From Rachicladosporium sp. CCFEE 5018 (taxonomy: Eukaryota; Ascomycota; Dothideomycetes; Cladosporiales; Cladosporiaceae): a stretch of DNA of 53,431 nt. Both the position numbers and the translations under genes were made by a program. Positions 44,801-53,431 of this stretch are shown here, in pieces. Positions within the stretch are counted from its first letter, which is position 1, and every line of letters begins with the position of its first letter. The stretch is taken from NCBI GenBank assembly GCA_002077045.2, contig KZ111161.1, forward strand, positions 631,834 through 685,264, written 5' to 3'. The notes beneath the pieces are model-generated. The model saw only the letters and a program-made list of their open reading frames with translations. It was not told the origin of the DNA and made no database searches.

Positions 44801-45188
44801 GATCCCGCTTATGCCGTTCTCGACTTTCACGCGCAACGCGACATTCGTGCAGCAGGAGTGGGATACGTACTTCTCCAACGGACGCATCAACAGTATCACT
44901 GGCGGCTGGAGAGGGCTGCTGATAGCGAACCAAGCCATCATCGACCCGCAGGCAAGCTACAACTTCTTCTCGGGTTCGGACGGACTATACCAAGATAGCT
45001 TTCTGGATGGCGGCGCGAGTCGAACGTGGTATCTCGCCTATTCCGCCGGGCTTGGAGGTGCGCCGGCGGGATCGAAGGTGAAGAGAGAGGATATCCTGGA
45101 AGTTGAGCAGGAGACAATGGAGACGCCGATTGAGGCTAAGACGCGCAGGGGGAGTGTCAGTGGACGCAGACGGTACTCAACTCGGTAG
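41895..45188 (+). CDS. GH81 endo-1,3-beta-glucanase, second copy
   Basis: A 1097-codon frame identical in translation to that at 33497-36790, with the same upstream branch site and acceptor before the ATG. Confidence 0.94.
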   Translation: MARLRASLRTPQVVPALVLLLQAQQALAHPFVYRRDPNNGTGARPQLAPQNAVPQSTEGLETTSRPSTTCTTVIGWHTTYTISQILDGQLQAPGFGSTSLPDKSVVTTSTSEALVTTETTIVEGVTVTSTATREVTSTISSTIEADTAATSAAPASSTSSTISSTSALAAEVSSSLLSSSSSPTSSSASNTTTPSSTSEPSSLTSSTTVTTSSTTPASVEASPTPTPSTSTTLLDVTEASTTVAASTILSTTTIVVSTSVPDISLTSLTTSAIQTATVPVLTNTTGIIQTSLEAGGNPTTVPFPTSVVNVTSSLSLVDTSTLQSVVPTNTANITSITASDIFRAIATSAPPPQITSRSDHPVPQKGIQPQSERIGTNSFHANLFLADQAYPVYTFPYSVSWSNGTGQTGSYGMAVSHTERNQLAFGADEPNTGAWKFYANPIGIQSVVLSATQLGQGTKLTTDSLTSFSVNVNLTPGGASSPAVSFPLVQGMGFMTGSYHGSTPTVSSGIGINSITYGGALAGNAVYKYRMALANGFTWLIYVTPETTNYNVNSFTLLSANTVQGPSGFNGYIQVAKIPGGNSDAESIYDSAAGAYPFSTTVSGAVEGRGGSYSLTFNKTGMQTQELLMFALPHHVESFAQSTANGVTSLQLMTTTKGFGTAVRADSWTLVEDDLPIDMSFAPWRAGQGGIASVSSAATALINQVGAAELNQNITLQTDLDSMYYSGKGFAKFAALIYTLHDIGGDKTLALTGLLELENALATFVNNQQPYPLVFDSKWGGVVSSATFATGDSGLDFGNTYYNDHHFHYGYFVYAAAVIGYLDPTWLSKGTNKAWIDTLVRDFANPVTNDPDFPFSRNFDWFHGHSWAAGLFASADGKNQESSSEDTMASYAIKMWGKITDDTAMEARGNLMLSIQARSLRNYYLYTNDNTVEPAQFIGNKAAGILFENKIDHTTYFGTNIEYIEGIHMIPLMPFSTFTRNATFVQQEWDTYFSNGRINSITGGWRGLLIANQAIIDPQASYNFFSGSDGLYQDSFLDGGASRTWYLAYSAGLGGAPAGSKVKREDILEVEQETMETPIEAKTRRGSVSGRRRYSTR

Positions 45189-45851
45189 AGGTGGAGGTAA
45201 GTAATGATGATGGAGGGTGGGTACTACTAATTCGCAGATTCGAAACGATCGAGACGATGTATATGGTGTTCAAGGCTGGGACATAGAAGTATAATAGGAT
45301 CGCTCATGCTACGGCAGCGAGCGAGAGGATATAATAATGGGCAAGAACGGAAACGGCTATGATGACTGTATGGGTTGGAGGATTGGGATAGACTTGGGAT
45401 GGGTTGGGATTCGGAACGGTGTTTGAGGAGGGAGGAAGTCCGATGTACATGGAGACGCGCGATGATAACACGGCGGGATGTATGAAGTGTTGTGAAAGCA
45501 AATGACACGGTGCTCGATATGTTGCAAAGTAATTGAACACCGCACTACTAAATTGACGAAACTTCCATCGTGCATGATCCTTTCGACCGTTGTACATGAT
45601 ATCTCTCAATAGCACTTTGAGTAACGTTGCACTGTTGTGGCGCGGTCGATATCAGCATAAGAGAACTACAGAATTCCGGGGGACTGAAGTTGATACAACT
45701 CGTAAGAATGAGGCACAGCAACAGTGAGGCGGTATAAGTAAACACTTCAGAGTGATGCTATCATATCTCAACAGCTCCTTTACTCGGATCGCTCAGTTCC
45801 TGCCATTAACGCCAACCTCATCAATCCCCGGACCAGCACTGGAGTCTTCAC

Positions 45852-46865
45852 TCACGCCACCTTCACAACCAACTTGCCCCTCACTCTCCCCGAAGCTAGC
45901 CTCTCATACGCCTTACCAGTCTCCTCAAGCGGGTAGACCTTCTCAATCTCCACCTTAACTTTCCCCTCCTTCACAAAGTTCGCCACAATCTCGTGCTCCT
46001 CGACTTTGCTGGTACACGTGACGAAGCCAAAATGACGCTTTCCCCCTCCTAGGAACGCCGGCAAGAGGTATATCGTCAATATGTTCTTGATGACCGAGAA
46101 CTGGGGACTGCCGGCAATGGTGACGTACTGCTTGCCAGGCTGGAGATACTTGTGAGCCGACCAGTAGAGCTTCGCGTCGGCAAAGACGTTGTCTATGATG
46201 TGATCAAATTGAACGCCGGTGCGAGTGAGCGTCGCGACCACGTCGTTGGTGCGGTAGTCGATCACTTCGTCAGCGCCGAGAGTTTTGAGGAAGTCGACGT
46301 TTGCGCCGGAGCAAGTGGCAGTGATGTGGCAACCGAGCGCTTTGCCGATCTGAATCGTGTTCACGCCGACTCCGCCGCTGCCGCCGTTGATGAGCACTCT
46401 GTCGCCAGCCTTCACGAACGGCGCAATAGTCTGGTAAGCAGTCAAGCCAGCGATTCCCAGCGTAGCGGCCTGCTCAAGGCTCACGCCTCGAGGGATGTTG
46501 ACGACATTGGCTTCCGCACCGATGACATACTCTGCGCAGGCACCAAATGCGGGCAGTTCAGTGTAGCCGTACACTTCGTCGCCGGGTTTCAGGTTCGGCT
46601 GTGTGGACTGCACGACTGTGCCGCTGAAGTCTGAGCCTGGGACACCTTTGGAGAGGAAGCGGCCGATGACGGGAGCTTCGGCGAGCTTGAGATCGACGGG
46701 ATTTAGGGAAGCGTAGGCGACTTTTATGAGGGTGCTGCCTGCTGGTAGGGATTTGGCGCCTTTTGGAAGAGGGTAGGCGTTGTCAATGTAAATGTTCATG
46801 CCTAAGCCGCCGGAAGTGGACTTCCAGCTTGCGGCGCGCATGGTGTTGCCCAGAGAAGAGGCCAT
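45852..46865 (-). CDS. MDR oxidoreductase, second copy
   Basis: 337 residues from ATG 46865, as for 37454-38467. One amino-acid change, Lys23 to Met (GLGMNIYI); three other differences in the gene are silent. From family memory Lys is the usual residue, so here the left copy looks more typical, the opposite of the DUF1275 case. Confidence 0.87.
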   Translation of the reverse strand: MASSLGNTMRAASWKSTSGGLGMNIYIDNAYPLPKGAKSLPAGSTLIKVAYASLNPVDLKLAEAPVIGRFLSKGVPGSDFSGTVVQSTQPNLKPGDEVYGYTELPAFGACAEYVIGAEANVVNIPRGVSLEQAATLGIAGLTAYQTIAPFVKAGDRVLINGGSGGVGVNTIQIGKALGCHITATCSGANVDFLKTLGADEVIDYRTNDVVATLTRTGVQFDHIIDNVFADAKLYWSAHKYLQPGKQYVTIAGSPQFSVIKNILTIYLLPAFLGGGKRHFGFVTCTSKVEEHEIVANFVKEGKVKVEIEKVYPLEETGKAYERLASGRVRGKLVVKVA

Positions 46866-47807
46866 TGTGGTGGATGCTTTGTGCGATGAGTTCAAGGGAA
46901 GGGGAATGTGGGCTGTGATGATGGCGGGAGAGTCACTGCTGTTATGTAGCGCTGGTGGGGTGACGTCGAGAGAAACGCTGGATATTTTACATTGAACGGG
47001 AACAGATTGTGCCGGTGGCATATGTGAGCTCGCTACCATGCACTCCGGCCTCTGGGTCAATCGCGAGCTGCTGACCTAATTGAGACGAGAACCAAAACGG
47101 AGCTATGAGATATGCTGACTGATATGCTCTTGAGGGCCGGGGATGACGTGCTTCTTTCTCCAATCTCGCCTCAAGTCGACAGCGCTGCCATAGTAATGAT
47201 GATTCCTGCCTCCTGCCTCACACACCTTCCACGAGAAGTATAATGTTAGTCTAACTCGAGATAGCACAATCCTATCCGACTCGGGGCTAGCATCCGCGAG
47301 ATCTCAACCTCGCGGTACCTCGTACGAGGCGGAGTTAGCGTCATATGCACCTAGCCGCAACAAAGTTCTCCCGTCTGCAGCCAGAGTACGAGCCGCATTG
47401 GGCTTGGAAGGCGAAGGAGAAAGCAGCACCAGTGTCAGAAGCGCGTCGGTGATGCTATGAGAAGACGGGGTTCTACTGCAGTACTACTAGGCCGCCACTG
47501 GGAACATGAAGAACCCAGTGCCCTCATCGTACTCACCGAGAGCGTCATTTTGCGTTTGCTACCTTGGTGAGGAAAGCGTCTGCCAGACAGCCTTTGTGTC
47601 CGACTAGATCCTCCCACTGGTGCTCAAGAGAAAAGTGTCACTTTTAGCAGAACAATCGATCGACGCGTAGAGGAGAAGCTCCGCATGTCGAGATTCTCAG
47701 ACTTCGAGGAAAGTGGAGGTCTCGCAACTATTGGATGTATGCTTGCATTGGCTCTGTGCCTGGTATCTGTCGTTTATGTTACACCCACCCCAATTCTCCT
47801 AACCACC

Positions 47808-48767
47808 CTAACAACCCCTAACCCTCCTCTCCTCCTTCGTCTCCTCCCTCCACGCCAACCAACCCCCGGCAATCCCCAACTTGACAATAATCGAAATCCA
47901 CAACGTCCCCGCAAACCCAAACTGGCTGCTCGCCAACGCCCCACCACAAACAGCCCCAGTGAAGTACATCACCACACCCCCCAGCTTCCGGTTCCGGGAA
48001 ACGTTCCCCGTCAGCCCACCAGAGAAGAGCCCAGGATCAGACATGATGTCGTTGTACGCGCTCGTCAGCACGATCGTAGGCATGCCGTTGTACGTCAACA
48101 TCCGACTCGCCACAATCATCCCACTAGCCTGAAAACTCAACAGCGCAATAGGAACCAAGTCCAGCTTCGGGAACCCCCAGCCCCCATTCTCCTCCAGCGC
48201 CCCCAACGCAGCGCCCTCCTTCGGGCTCGCCGGGCTCCCACTCGTAACCCTCTTCTCAACCATCCACACCGCAATCCCGGTAAGAACAGCCTGCACCGCG
48301 AAATTAGCAACAAGCACCCAGCGCTTCTTCTCGCCTGCGCGACGATGCAGCGAGCTGAGTATAAAACTGCCGGTCAAGAACGCGAAGACAGAGGTGACGG
48401 ATTTCGTCCACGCTAGCACTGGGCTCGCTACGGGGAGGTCAGAGACGCCTAGCGCGGCGAAGATGGTGTTTCCCGTTTGCATGCTGACGAAGCAGGAGTA
48501 GGCGTTGTAGGCGCCTGCGTCCATCATGCCGGAGATGAGGAAACATAATAGTAATATCCAGTCGGCGTATTTGATACTTAGGTCGGCGAAGAGATGGCGT
48601 TTTGTGCGTTGGACTAGGGTTGAGGATTTTTGGGACATGGTTGGAGCTTCGGTGTCGTGGATGTGCGGGTTTGGGTGCTGAGTGCTGTAGCTGTAGCGCT
48701 CGAAGTGTAGTAGGCGCGAGCGTTCGTCGCTTGCTTGGGGTGGCGAGTCGCCGTTTAGAGGAGGCAT
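47808..48767 (-). CDS. DUF1275 (YoaK-like) membrane protein
   Basis: A complete single-exon frame of 319 residues from ATG 48767 (MPPLNGDSPPQASDE). A soluble N-terminus of about 60 residues leads to LFADLSIKYADWILLLCFLI, then GMMDAGAYNAYSCFVSMQTG with the family's characteristic NTIFAALG, which marks DUF1275. About six membrane segments follow, including VTSVFAFLTGSFILSSL, WVLVANFAVQAVLTGIAVWM, LVPIALLSFQASGMIVASRM, and a C-terminal pair around GGVVMYFTGAVCGGAL and LWISIIVKLGIAGGWLAW. The block MPTIVLTSAYNDIMSD is conserved in fungal members. Its transport role is not known. The stop codon falls in a telomere-like GTTAGGGGTTGTTAGGG stretch. A partial copy lies at 39420-40007. Confidence 0.9.
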   Translation of the reverse strand: MPPLNGDSPPQASDERSRLLHFERYSYSTQHPNPHIHDTEAPTMSQKSSTLVQRTKRHLFADLSIKYADWILLLCFLISGMMDAGAYNAYSCFVSMQTGNTIFAALGVSDLPVASPVLAWTKSVTSVFAFLTGSFILSSLHRRAGEKKRWVLVANFAVQAVLTGIAVWMVEKRVTSGSPASPKEGAALGALEENGGWGFPKLDLVPIALLSFQASGMIVASRMLTYNGMPTIVLTSAYNDIMSDPGLFSGGLTGNVSRNRKLGGVVMYFTGAVCGGALASSQFGFAGTLWISIIVKLGIAGGWLAWREETKEERRVRGC

Positions 48768-49156
48768 TGTGAGCAGAAGTCGAGAGGGTGAGCAGTGGAG
48801 GGTTGGAGTAGCCTATACGGTGCGAGTGATAGGGCGATGTTCTACGAGATCGCGTGTTGCGAAGGATAAGGTTGCTGGAGATGCAAGGTACTGTACACCA
48901 GGCAAAATTCTAGAGGAAGTATGATGAGGTCACGCACGCTAGTGAGATCTCTCAGATTGAGTTTGGAGGCTTGTTTCCGAGTAGCGGAGCTACAGCAACT
49001 TGCACTTGCACCATTCCAGCAATCAGGTATTCGTCGCGCAAAGCAGCCGGGTTTTAGATACAATAATGCAGGGTATATGAATGCTTCGCTCCCTTCCACT
49101 CATGCCGTCGCCACCCCACACTCCCCCATCCGAGCTACCACCACTCAGATAGCCAC
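48768..49156. other. Intergenic region
   Basis: A 389-base spacer between the DUF1275 start and the 3' end of the F-box gene, both on the minus strand. The short frames at 48842-49160 on both strands are not supported. Confidence 0.4.
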
Positions 49157-51935
49157 TTAGAAAGTCTCCTCAAACCACCCCCCAACCCTCCCCAATTCCT
49201 CATCCCCATTAGCAAAATCCCACCCCACAATCACGCGATTCTGGCTACAACACACGATCCTCCTCGCGTCAAATTGCAGCTTGAACACACGATTGCTGTT
49301 CTCCCTGTTAGCTTGCGCCTGCGCCTGCGCCTGCGCCTGTGCAGCCGCATGCGCATGAGCAGCAGCCGCCTGGGTCCCCGCAGTAGGAGGGTGAGCTTGC
49401 TGTGCATTCGCAGTCAATGTGGCGGTCTGGCCGGGGATGTGAGCGGCTTGCACGGCGGCGACGGCGGTCGCGGCGGGACCGAGCACGAGAGCGGGAGGGG
49501 CGATCTGTTGTTGGAGATTCTGGACTTGTGCAGCGTGTTGCTGGTGCTGCGCTGCAATCGCGGCGACTTGTGCGGGCTGGACGTGAGCTGGGAGTGCACC
49601 TTGTGTTGTAAGGCTCTGCGCCTGTAAGAGCAATCCATGCGCTTGTGCGAGCGCCGCCTGAGCTGCGCCGTGGGCTTGGAAGTTTGGTTGCGCCAATGCC
49701 TGCGCGGAGAGGTTATGCAGGTTCGCTGGCTGTGCAACAGCATTGGCGGGCACAGCACGACGATGAGCGCCGCGATTCATGAGCAGGAAGTCCTGGTGCA
49801 GGCGGTGCTTTTGGGTCCAGTTGCCATCGCGGTCTTGCTTCCAGATGATGATCGTCTGATCGTAGGAGCCGGAGACGATCTTGGCCCAGCGACTGCCACC
49901 TCCACCTGGAGGAACCTTGGTCCCAGTCGCAAGCATCCGGTCGGGCCGTGAGGAGCCCGCGTTGCGCGGTGACCCTCGCCTTGCTCGAGCCGATTCCATG
50001 CCAGCGTCTACAGCGTTATAAAACGCTTTGTCCGCAGCCCTGCTCGCGTGCAGATCCTCGTCAGTCTTAATGGCGAGGTCACCGAAACGAGCCTGTACCG
50101 TGCGGACGAGACTTGTGTGTCCTGTAAGACTAGCCACCTCGGCAGCGGTCTCTGCATCGAAGATTCGTACGCTATTGTCCGAGGAGCCTGAGATGATGCG
50201 TCGACCATCGTACTGCACGCATGCAATGCCCTTGGTGTGACCAGTATACGTGCGCACGGTCTTACCGGTGTGCAAGTTCCAGTTACGAATAGTGCGGTCG
50301 CCGGAGGCTGAGACGATGGTGCTCTCGTGGATCATGACTGCGTTGACAGCTGCATGGTGACCTCGTAGGGTAGCTAAGAGTGAGTGCTCGGCAATGATAT
50401 CAGTCTTTGATAGAGCAGCATAGTGATCCATAGTGTGGGCAGGTAGCAGTGGCGACATTTTGGTCATCGCATGCCTGCTCCACAGCTTTATGGTCTTGTC
50501 CTTCGAGCAAGTCACCAAGTAGCGGTCGTCGAAGCGCAGATTCAAGACAGATTCGGTATGAGCGTCCGTCATCTTCTTGATGATCTCGCCGGTAGAGAAC
50601 TTCCAGATGATCACCCAGCTGTCACTTCCGCCACTGACAATGATGTCGTTTTCTGGAGTTGGATCGAACTGCAGACACAGCACACTCTGCTCGTGCCCTG
50701 TCATCGCGCGCTTCAACCTCGATGTGGCGAGGTCCCAGACTCGTATACTTCTATCACGCGACCCGGAGACCAGCCAGTCATTCGTGTGCTGGATCGTGTA
50801 TACGCATTCGGTGTGACCTTCGTTCTCAAACTGCGGGTGTGGCAGCTTGAACATCTTGTACTTTCCGTCGTCCCAATTCTTCTCCAGTTGCCTGCGCTTC
50901 TTGTAGACGTATGCCCAGCTGAGCTTCGAATCGAGACCGTCCGCCAGACTTGCTCGTACTTGAAACTCGGTCGGCTCCAGCTTGAAGTCTCGTCGCGGCC
51001 GACGGATTGGATATGCATCCATCCGATCGTGCTGCGGACTGAGGTGACTGCTTGTTGCAGCTCTCAACTCAGCCTGTGTACGGTCCTGCCCGCCACGTCC
51101 ACGCGCATCTGCAACCCCCTGCATCTCCAGGCCATCCATCATGTCATCTTCCGACTCTGCGTAAGAGCTGCCGCAATCATCGGTACTGCCATCCATGCCT
51201 CGCCGCGACAGCTCGCTCTCGCTGAAAGCCTCCTCCCTACGTCGCTTGCGGCTATCTTTGCGAGCCAGCATCTGACTCCCGCTTTTGCTAGCAGCCTTCG
51301 CTTGCCTCGCACGTCTCTCATCTCTGACGTGCTCGTACCTCTTCATCTTTCTGCGGTCTACACGCCATCCCTCTCGTGCGACGCAACTCCGCCACAGCTC
51401 CTCATCCTGTGTGCGGTCCCGCCACGCGCGATTCACGCCTGATGCATGCAGCAGATCTTTGGGCGAGAGATTGCCAAGAATAATCGCCACAAGCTCGACA
51501 GGTAAGTAGGCGACCGGGTCAAAGAACATGAGCGAGTCTAGATGCGCGCTTGCCTGCTGCTTAGCCCATGTCGGTAGCAGAGCCAACAGACTGTTCGCCA
51601 GTTCTAACCTTGCTGTCAGTACTACCACCACGCAGGATCAAGTTACACACAAACATACCAAGCTGATCCTCCGGCGACAACCCCAGCGCCGTCTGCCGGA
51701 CGACATTCACTCTTTGCTCCAGCGTCAAGTTCTCCATGACATCCAGTAACTGATCCACAGTATCCGGCAGCTTGACATCGGCTCGCATGTCGAGCTCGAC
51801 ATCACTCTCCGGCTGACTTTGGGTCTCTTCCGAGAACCCTTCGTCGAAGTTGGAAGGTGCGCGCTGGACCGGGTGACTGACTGCCATGTTGCGCGGTGGT
51901 GGCAGTGACTGGTATGCACGTGAAGGTGTAGCCAT
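49157..51935 (-). CDS. F-box/WD40 SCF ubiquitin-ligase substrate receptor, beta-TrCP/FWD-1 type
   Basis: Two exons, 51935-51659 and 51612-49157, give 910 residues. The 46-bp intron is CTTG|GTATGT..ACTGACAG|CA and its removal joins LGLSPEDQL to ARLELANSLLALLPTW. ATG 51935 (MATPSRAYQS) is the first in-frame ATG. An N-terminal helical region precedes the F-box at about 122-168 (AYLPVELVAIILGNLSPKDL, then WRDRTQDEELWRSCV), which would bind Skp1. A basic/acidic linker follows (KDSRKRRREEAF, YAESEDDMMDGLEM). WD40 blades start near residue 353: GHTECVYTIQHTNDWLVSGS, SVLCLQFDPTPEN, ESVLNLRFDDRYLVTCSKDK, AVNAVMIHESTIVSASGD, GIACVQYDGRRIISGSSDNS. One more blade lies near 675 (KIVSGSYDQTIIIWK), and a last one near 870 (VFKLQFDARRIVCCSQNRV) after a long Gln/Ala-rich insert. 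In Neurospora this kind of receptor (FWD-1) drives clock-protein turnover; that role here is inference. Confidence 0.88.
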
Positions 51936-53420
51936 GTTTGCGGGTGGTTTGTGGCGGTTGTGAATGAGGTTGCTATGGGTTAGATCATGCGGGCATGTAT
52001 GGATGAGTGACGGAGGGAGGCGGGGAGTGCTGAGAAGTGTATGATGCAGCACTCCTTGCGTGTACTGGTGTGTCGCAAGCCAGTGGTACAGAGAGATGTG
52101 TCTTGACCACCGTTGGTGTAGGTCGAGTCAATGATGTGCACGTGAGTGGAAGTGGCAGTTGGATGTCTCATGTGTTTGGAAGCAACGACATGACTAAGGG
52201 TACACAAGGCGTGCACGGACGCGCGGGGGCAAAGGTTAGTGCCTAACAACGCTGAAACCCGAGCATCGCATGAGTTCAGGATCACTTGGAGGATCTTGAG
52301 GCGACGTGCTTCTCAAGGCGCAACTGCTCGGCGATGGTCTCGTTGGAGAGCTGTCCATAGTGAGCGCCCACATGCAGAAGGTCATGCTAATAGAGCCCCG
52401 CGTGATGACATTAGCAGCGGAGAACAATCGGTCACAGCCCCGTACAAACGACGATCGCTTGTGCAGCCACGTGCAGATATGCTCTGTGAAAGACATGGTG
52501 ACAAAGAGATTCGCATCGTTGATTGACATCCCACTTCATCCCATCTCAATCTCAATCCCCACCTGGCAAGGCAGAAGAAGCAGCAAGAAGCAGTTGGCGC
52601 ATATCTGGTAAGGCATGTTTCAATCCTAGCTGCATATGCAAGTGCCAACTCGTCTCGTGAAAAGCGTTCGTGCAAGCTCATTGGCGCATCTAGAATGCCA
52701 TGATTCGCTGGTGCAAAGGGGAGCAGGCGCCGCGGGCCGAGGGGAATCGCGACAAAGACTCGTCCCTGGAAGATGCTGCTTTTGCTGGGGACGCGGATTG
52801 GTGTGCGATGTGGCGTGCAGGATGCAGATGCTGTATGCAAAGAGCGCACACTGCCGAAGCGACGTTTGTCACCCGCAGCGCCTTGTGCGACGTGACCTTT
52901 TCCTCCGACTGCATAGCTTGACTTGCTGCTCATATCGAGTGTTGTGTTGCAAAGTACCCCAAAGGTCGAGTTCTTTGTGCAAGATTGGGCAAGGGACGAG
53001 CTTCTCCTTCTAGACCCCTGGCCCCTTCCACACGCGCCGGACCGAGCGACTCAACACACCTTCCGCCGCTGCCTCTCCCCACAAAATTCTAGCCCAGTGT
53101 GTGCAGTGCAGACCCGAAGTTGCACGGTGTGAAACGTGCCGCCGAACGCCAACGACTCGTCGCCGCCACCCCGTGCAGTGGCCCCGACGTGACGATACCC
53201 CTCTCCGCCCCATCTACCCTCTCCTACCTTCTGTCTGGCTGCAACACCGACATCACCGCCGTCACCACAACCCCTCAGTCCCAGTCACAGCATCGCCTGG
53301 CTCATTCATCACCCTGCACCCAGCATTGCATACGGCCAAGTCCACCACCTACATGGCCGGACCCGCCACAGCACCCACCTGAACCACCAATCACCGTAAC
53401 ACCCACACAACGCAAGCGAC
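51936..53420. other. Long upstream/intergenic region to the right edge
   Basis: A 1.5-kb stretch upstream of the F-box gene. Overlapping frames at 52236-52933 on both strands show no domain. The last ~250 bases are strongly C-rich on the plus strand, like a fungal 5' leader, with a 9-codon upstream-ORF-like frame at 53353-53382 and an ATG at 53421 in a CGACATGG context, only 11 bases from the window end. A gene may start there, but nothing can be said of it. Confidence 0.35.
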
Positions 53421-53431
53421 ATGGAAGTAGC

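Larger units (their letters stand above)
40108..48404. repeat. Right member of duplicated segment 2 (contig 3 head)
   Basis: Same-orientation copy of 31710-40007, carrying second copies of the glucanase and oxidoreductase and the 3' part of the complete DUF1275 gene. Confidence 0.97.

Noticed and set aside
6136..48404. Genuine tandem segmental duplications creating paralogues of KHA1, HET, stn1, MCU, GH81 and the oxidoreductase
   Set aside because: Both duplications are bounded exactly by 100-N gaps and by contig starts, and the centres are identical including introns and intergenic DNA; unmerged contig overlap is simpler.
47685..48416. Plus-strand frame of 243 codons antisense to the DUF1275 gene
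   Set aside because: Its length depends on the one-base indel; the equivalent frame in the other copy (39287-39487) is only 66 codons, and the residues are Pro/Arg-rich antisense noise.
50471..51442. Plus-strand frame of 323 codons opposite the F-box/WD40 gene
   Set aside because: Antisense shadow; no domain, and the opposite strand has clear F-box and WD40 motifs.
1..53431. A biosynthetic gene cluster, defence island or other coordinated novel system
   Set aside because: No backbone enzyme, pathway regulator or set of functionally linked genes is seen; the genes have unrelated housekeeping or cell-surface roles.
1..53431. Transposons, CRISPR arrays, tRNA or rRNA genes
   Set aside because: No transposase or reverse-transcriptase motif, no spaced direct-repeat array and no cloverleaf or rRNA sequence was noticed on reading; a covariance-model search would be needed to exclude small RNAs.

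Overview
The window looks like nuclear DNA of a filamentous ascomycete (Pezizomycotina; Dothideomycetes is my guess, from gene flavour only). The evidence is a set of intron-bearing genes with short introns (46-82 bp, mostly GT..AG with CTGAC- or CTAAC-like branch sites), a HET-domain protein, a GH81 glucanase with a Ser/Thr-rich extension, and a fungal-type MCU and Stn1. I found no bacterial operon, CRISPR array, tRNA, rRNA or transposon.

The dominant structural fact is that the window is three contigs joined by two 100-N gaps (19097-19196 and 40008-40107) whose ends were not merged. The last ~12.96 kb of contig 1 (6136-19096) is repeated as the start of contig 2 (19197-32151). The last ~8.30 kb of contig 2 (31710-40007) is repeated as the start of contig 3 (40108-48404). 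Both duplications begin and end exactly at gap edges, so they are best read as unmerged contig overlaps (false duplications), not tandem duplications. Collapsed, the locus is about 32 kb. The copies are near identical; the differences I found cluster in the terminal 0.3-1.8 kb of the overlaps and may be haplotype variants.

Collapsed gene order, left to right: a gene start running off the left edge (-); a DUF7053-like protein (+); an unknown two-exon gene (+); a zinc-finger-like protein with internal SFAIT/EDPP repeats and a defective last splice junction (-); a small multi-span membrane protein (+); a Kha1-type K+/H+ antiporter with eight exons (+), tail to tail with a HET-domain protein (-); the telomere-capping protein Stn1 (-); a Cys-rich secreted/anchored protein (+); the mitochondrial calcium uniporter MCU (+); a GH81 endo-beta-1,3-glucanase (+); an MDR-family NAD(P)H oxidoreductase (-); a DUF1275 membrane protein (-); and an F-box/WD40 ubiquitin-ligase receptor of beta-TrCP/FWD-1 type (-). 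A 1.5-kb non-coding stretch may lead into another gene at the right edge.

The genes do not form an evident pathway or biosynthetic cluster; this is ordinary mixed-function fungal gene space. I do not see a convincing undescribed system. The most useful observations are the assembly artefact, the exon-level gene models that single-frame ORFs miss (stn1, KHA1, MCU, the 1689-2586 gene, the left-edge exon), and the missing splice acceptor in the zinc-finger gene.
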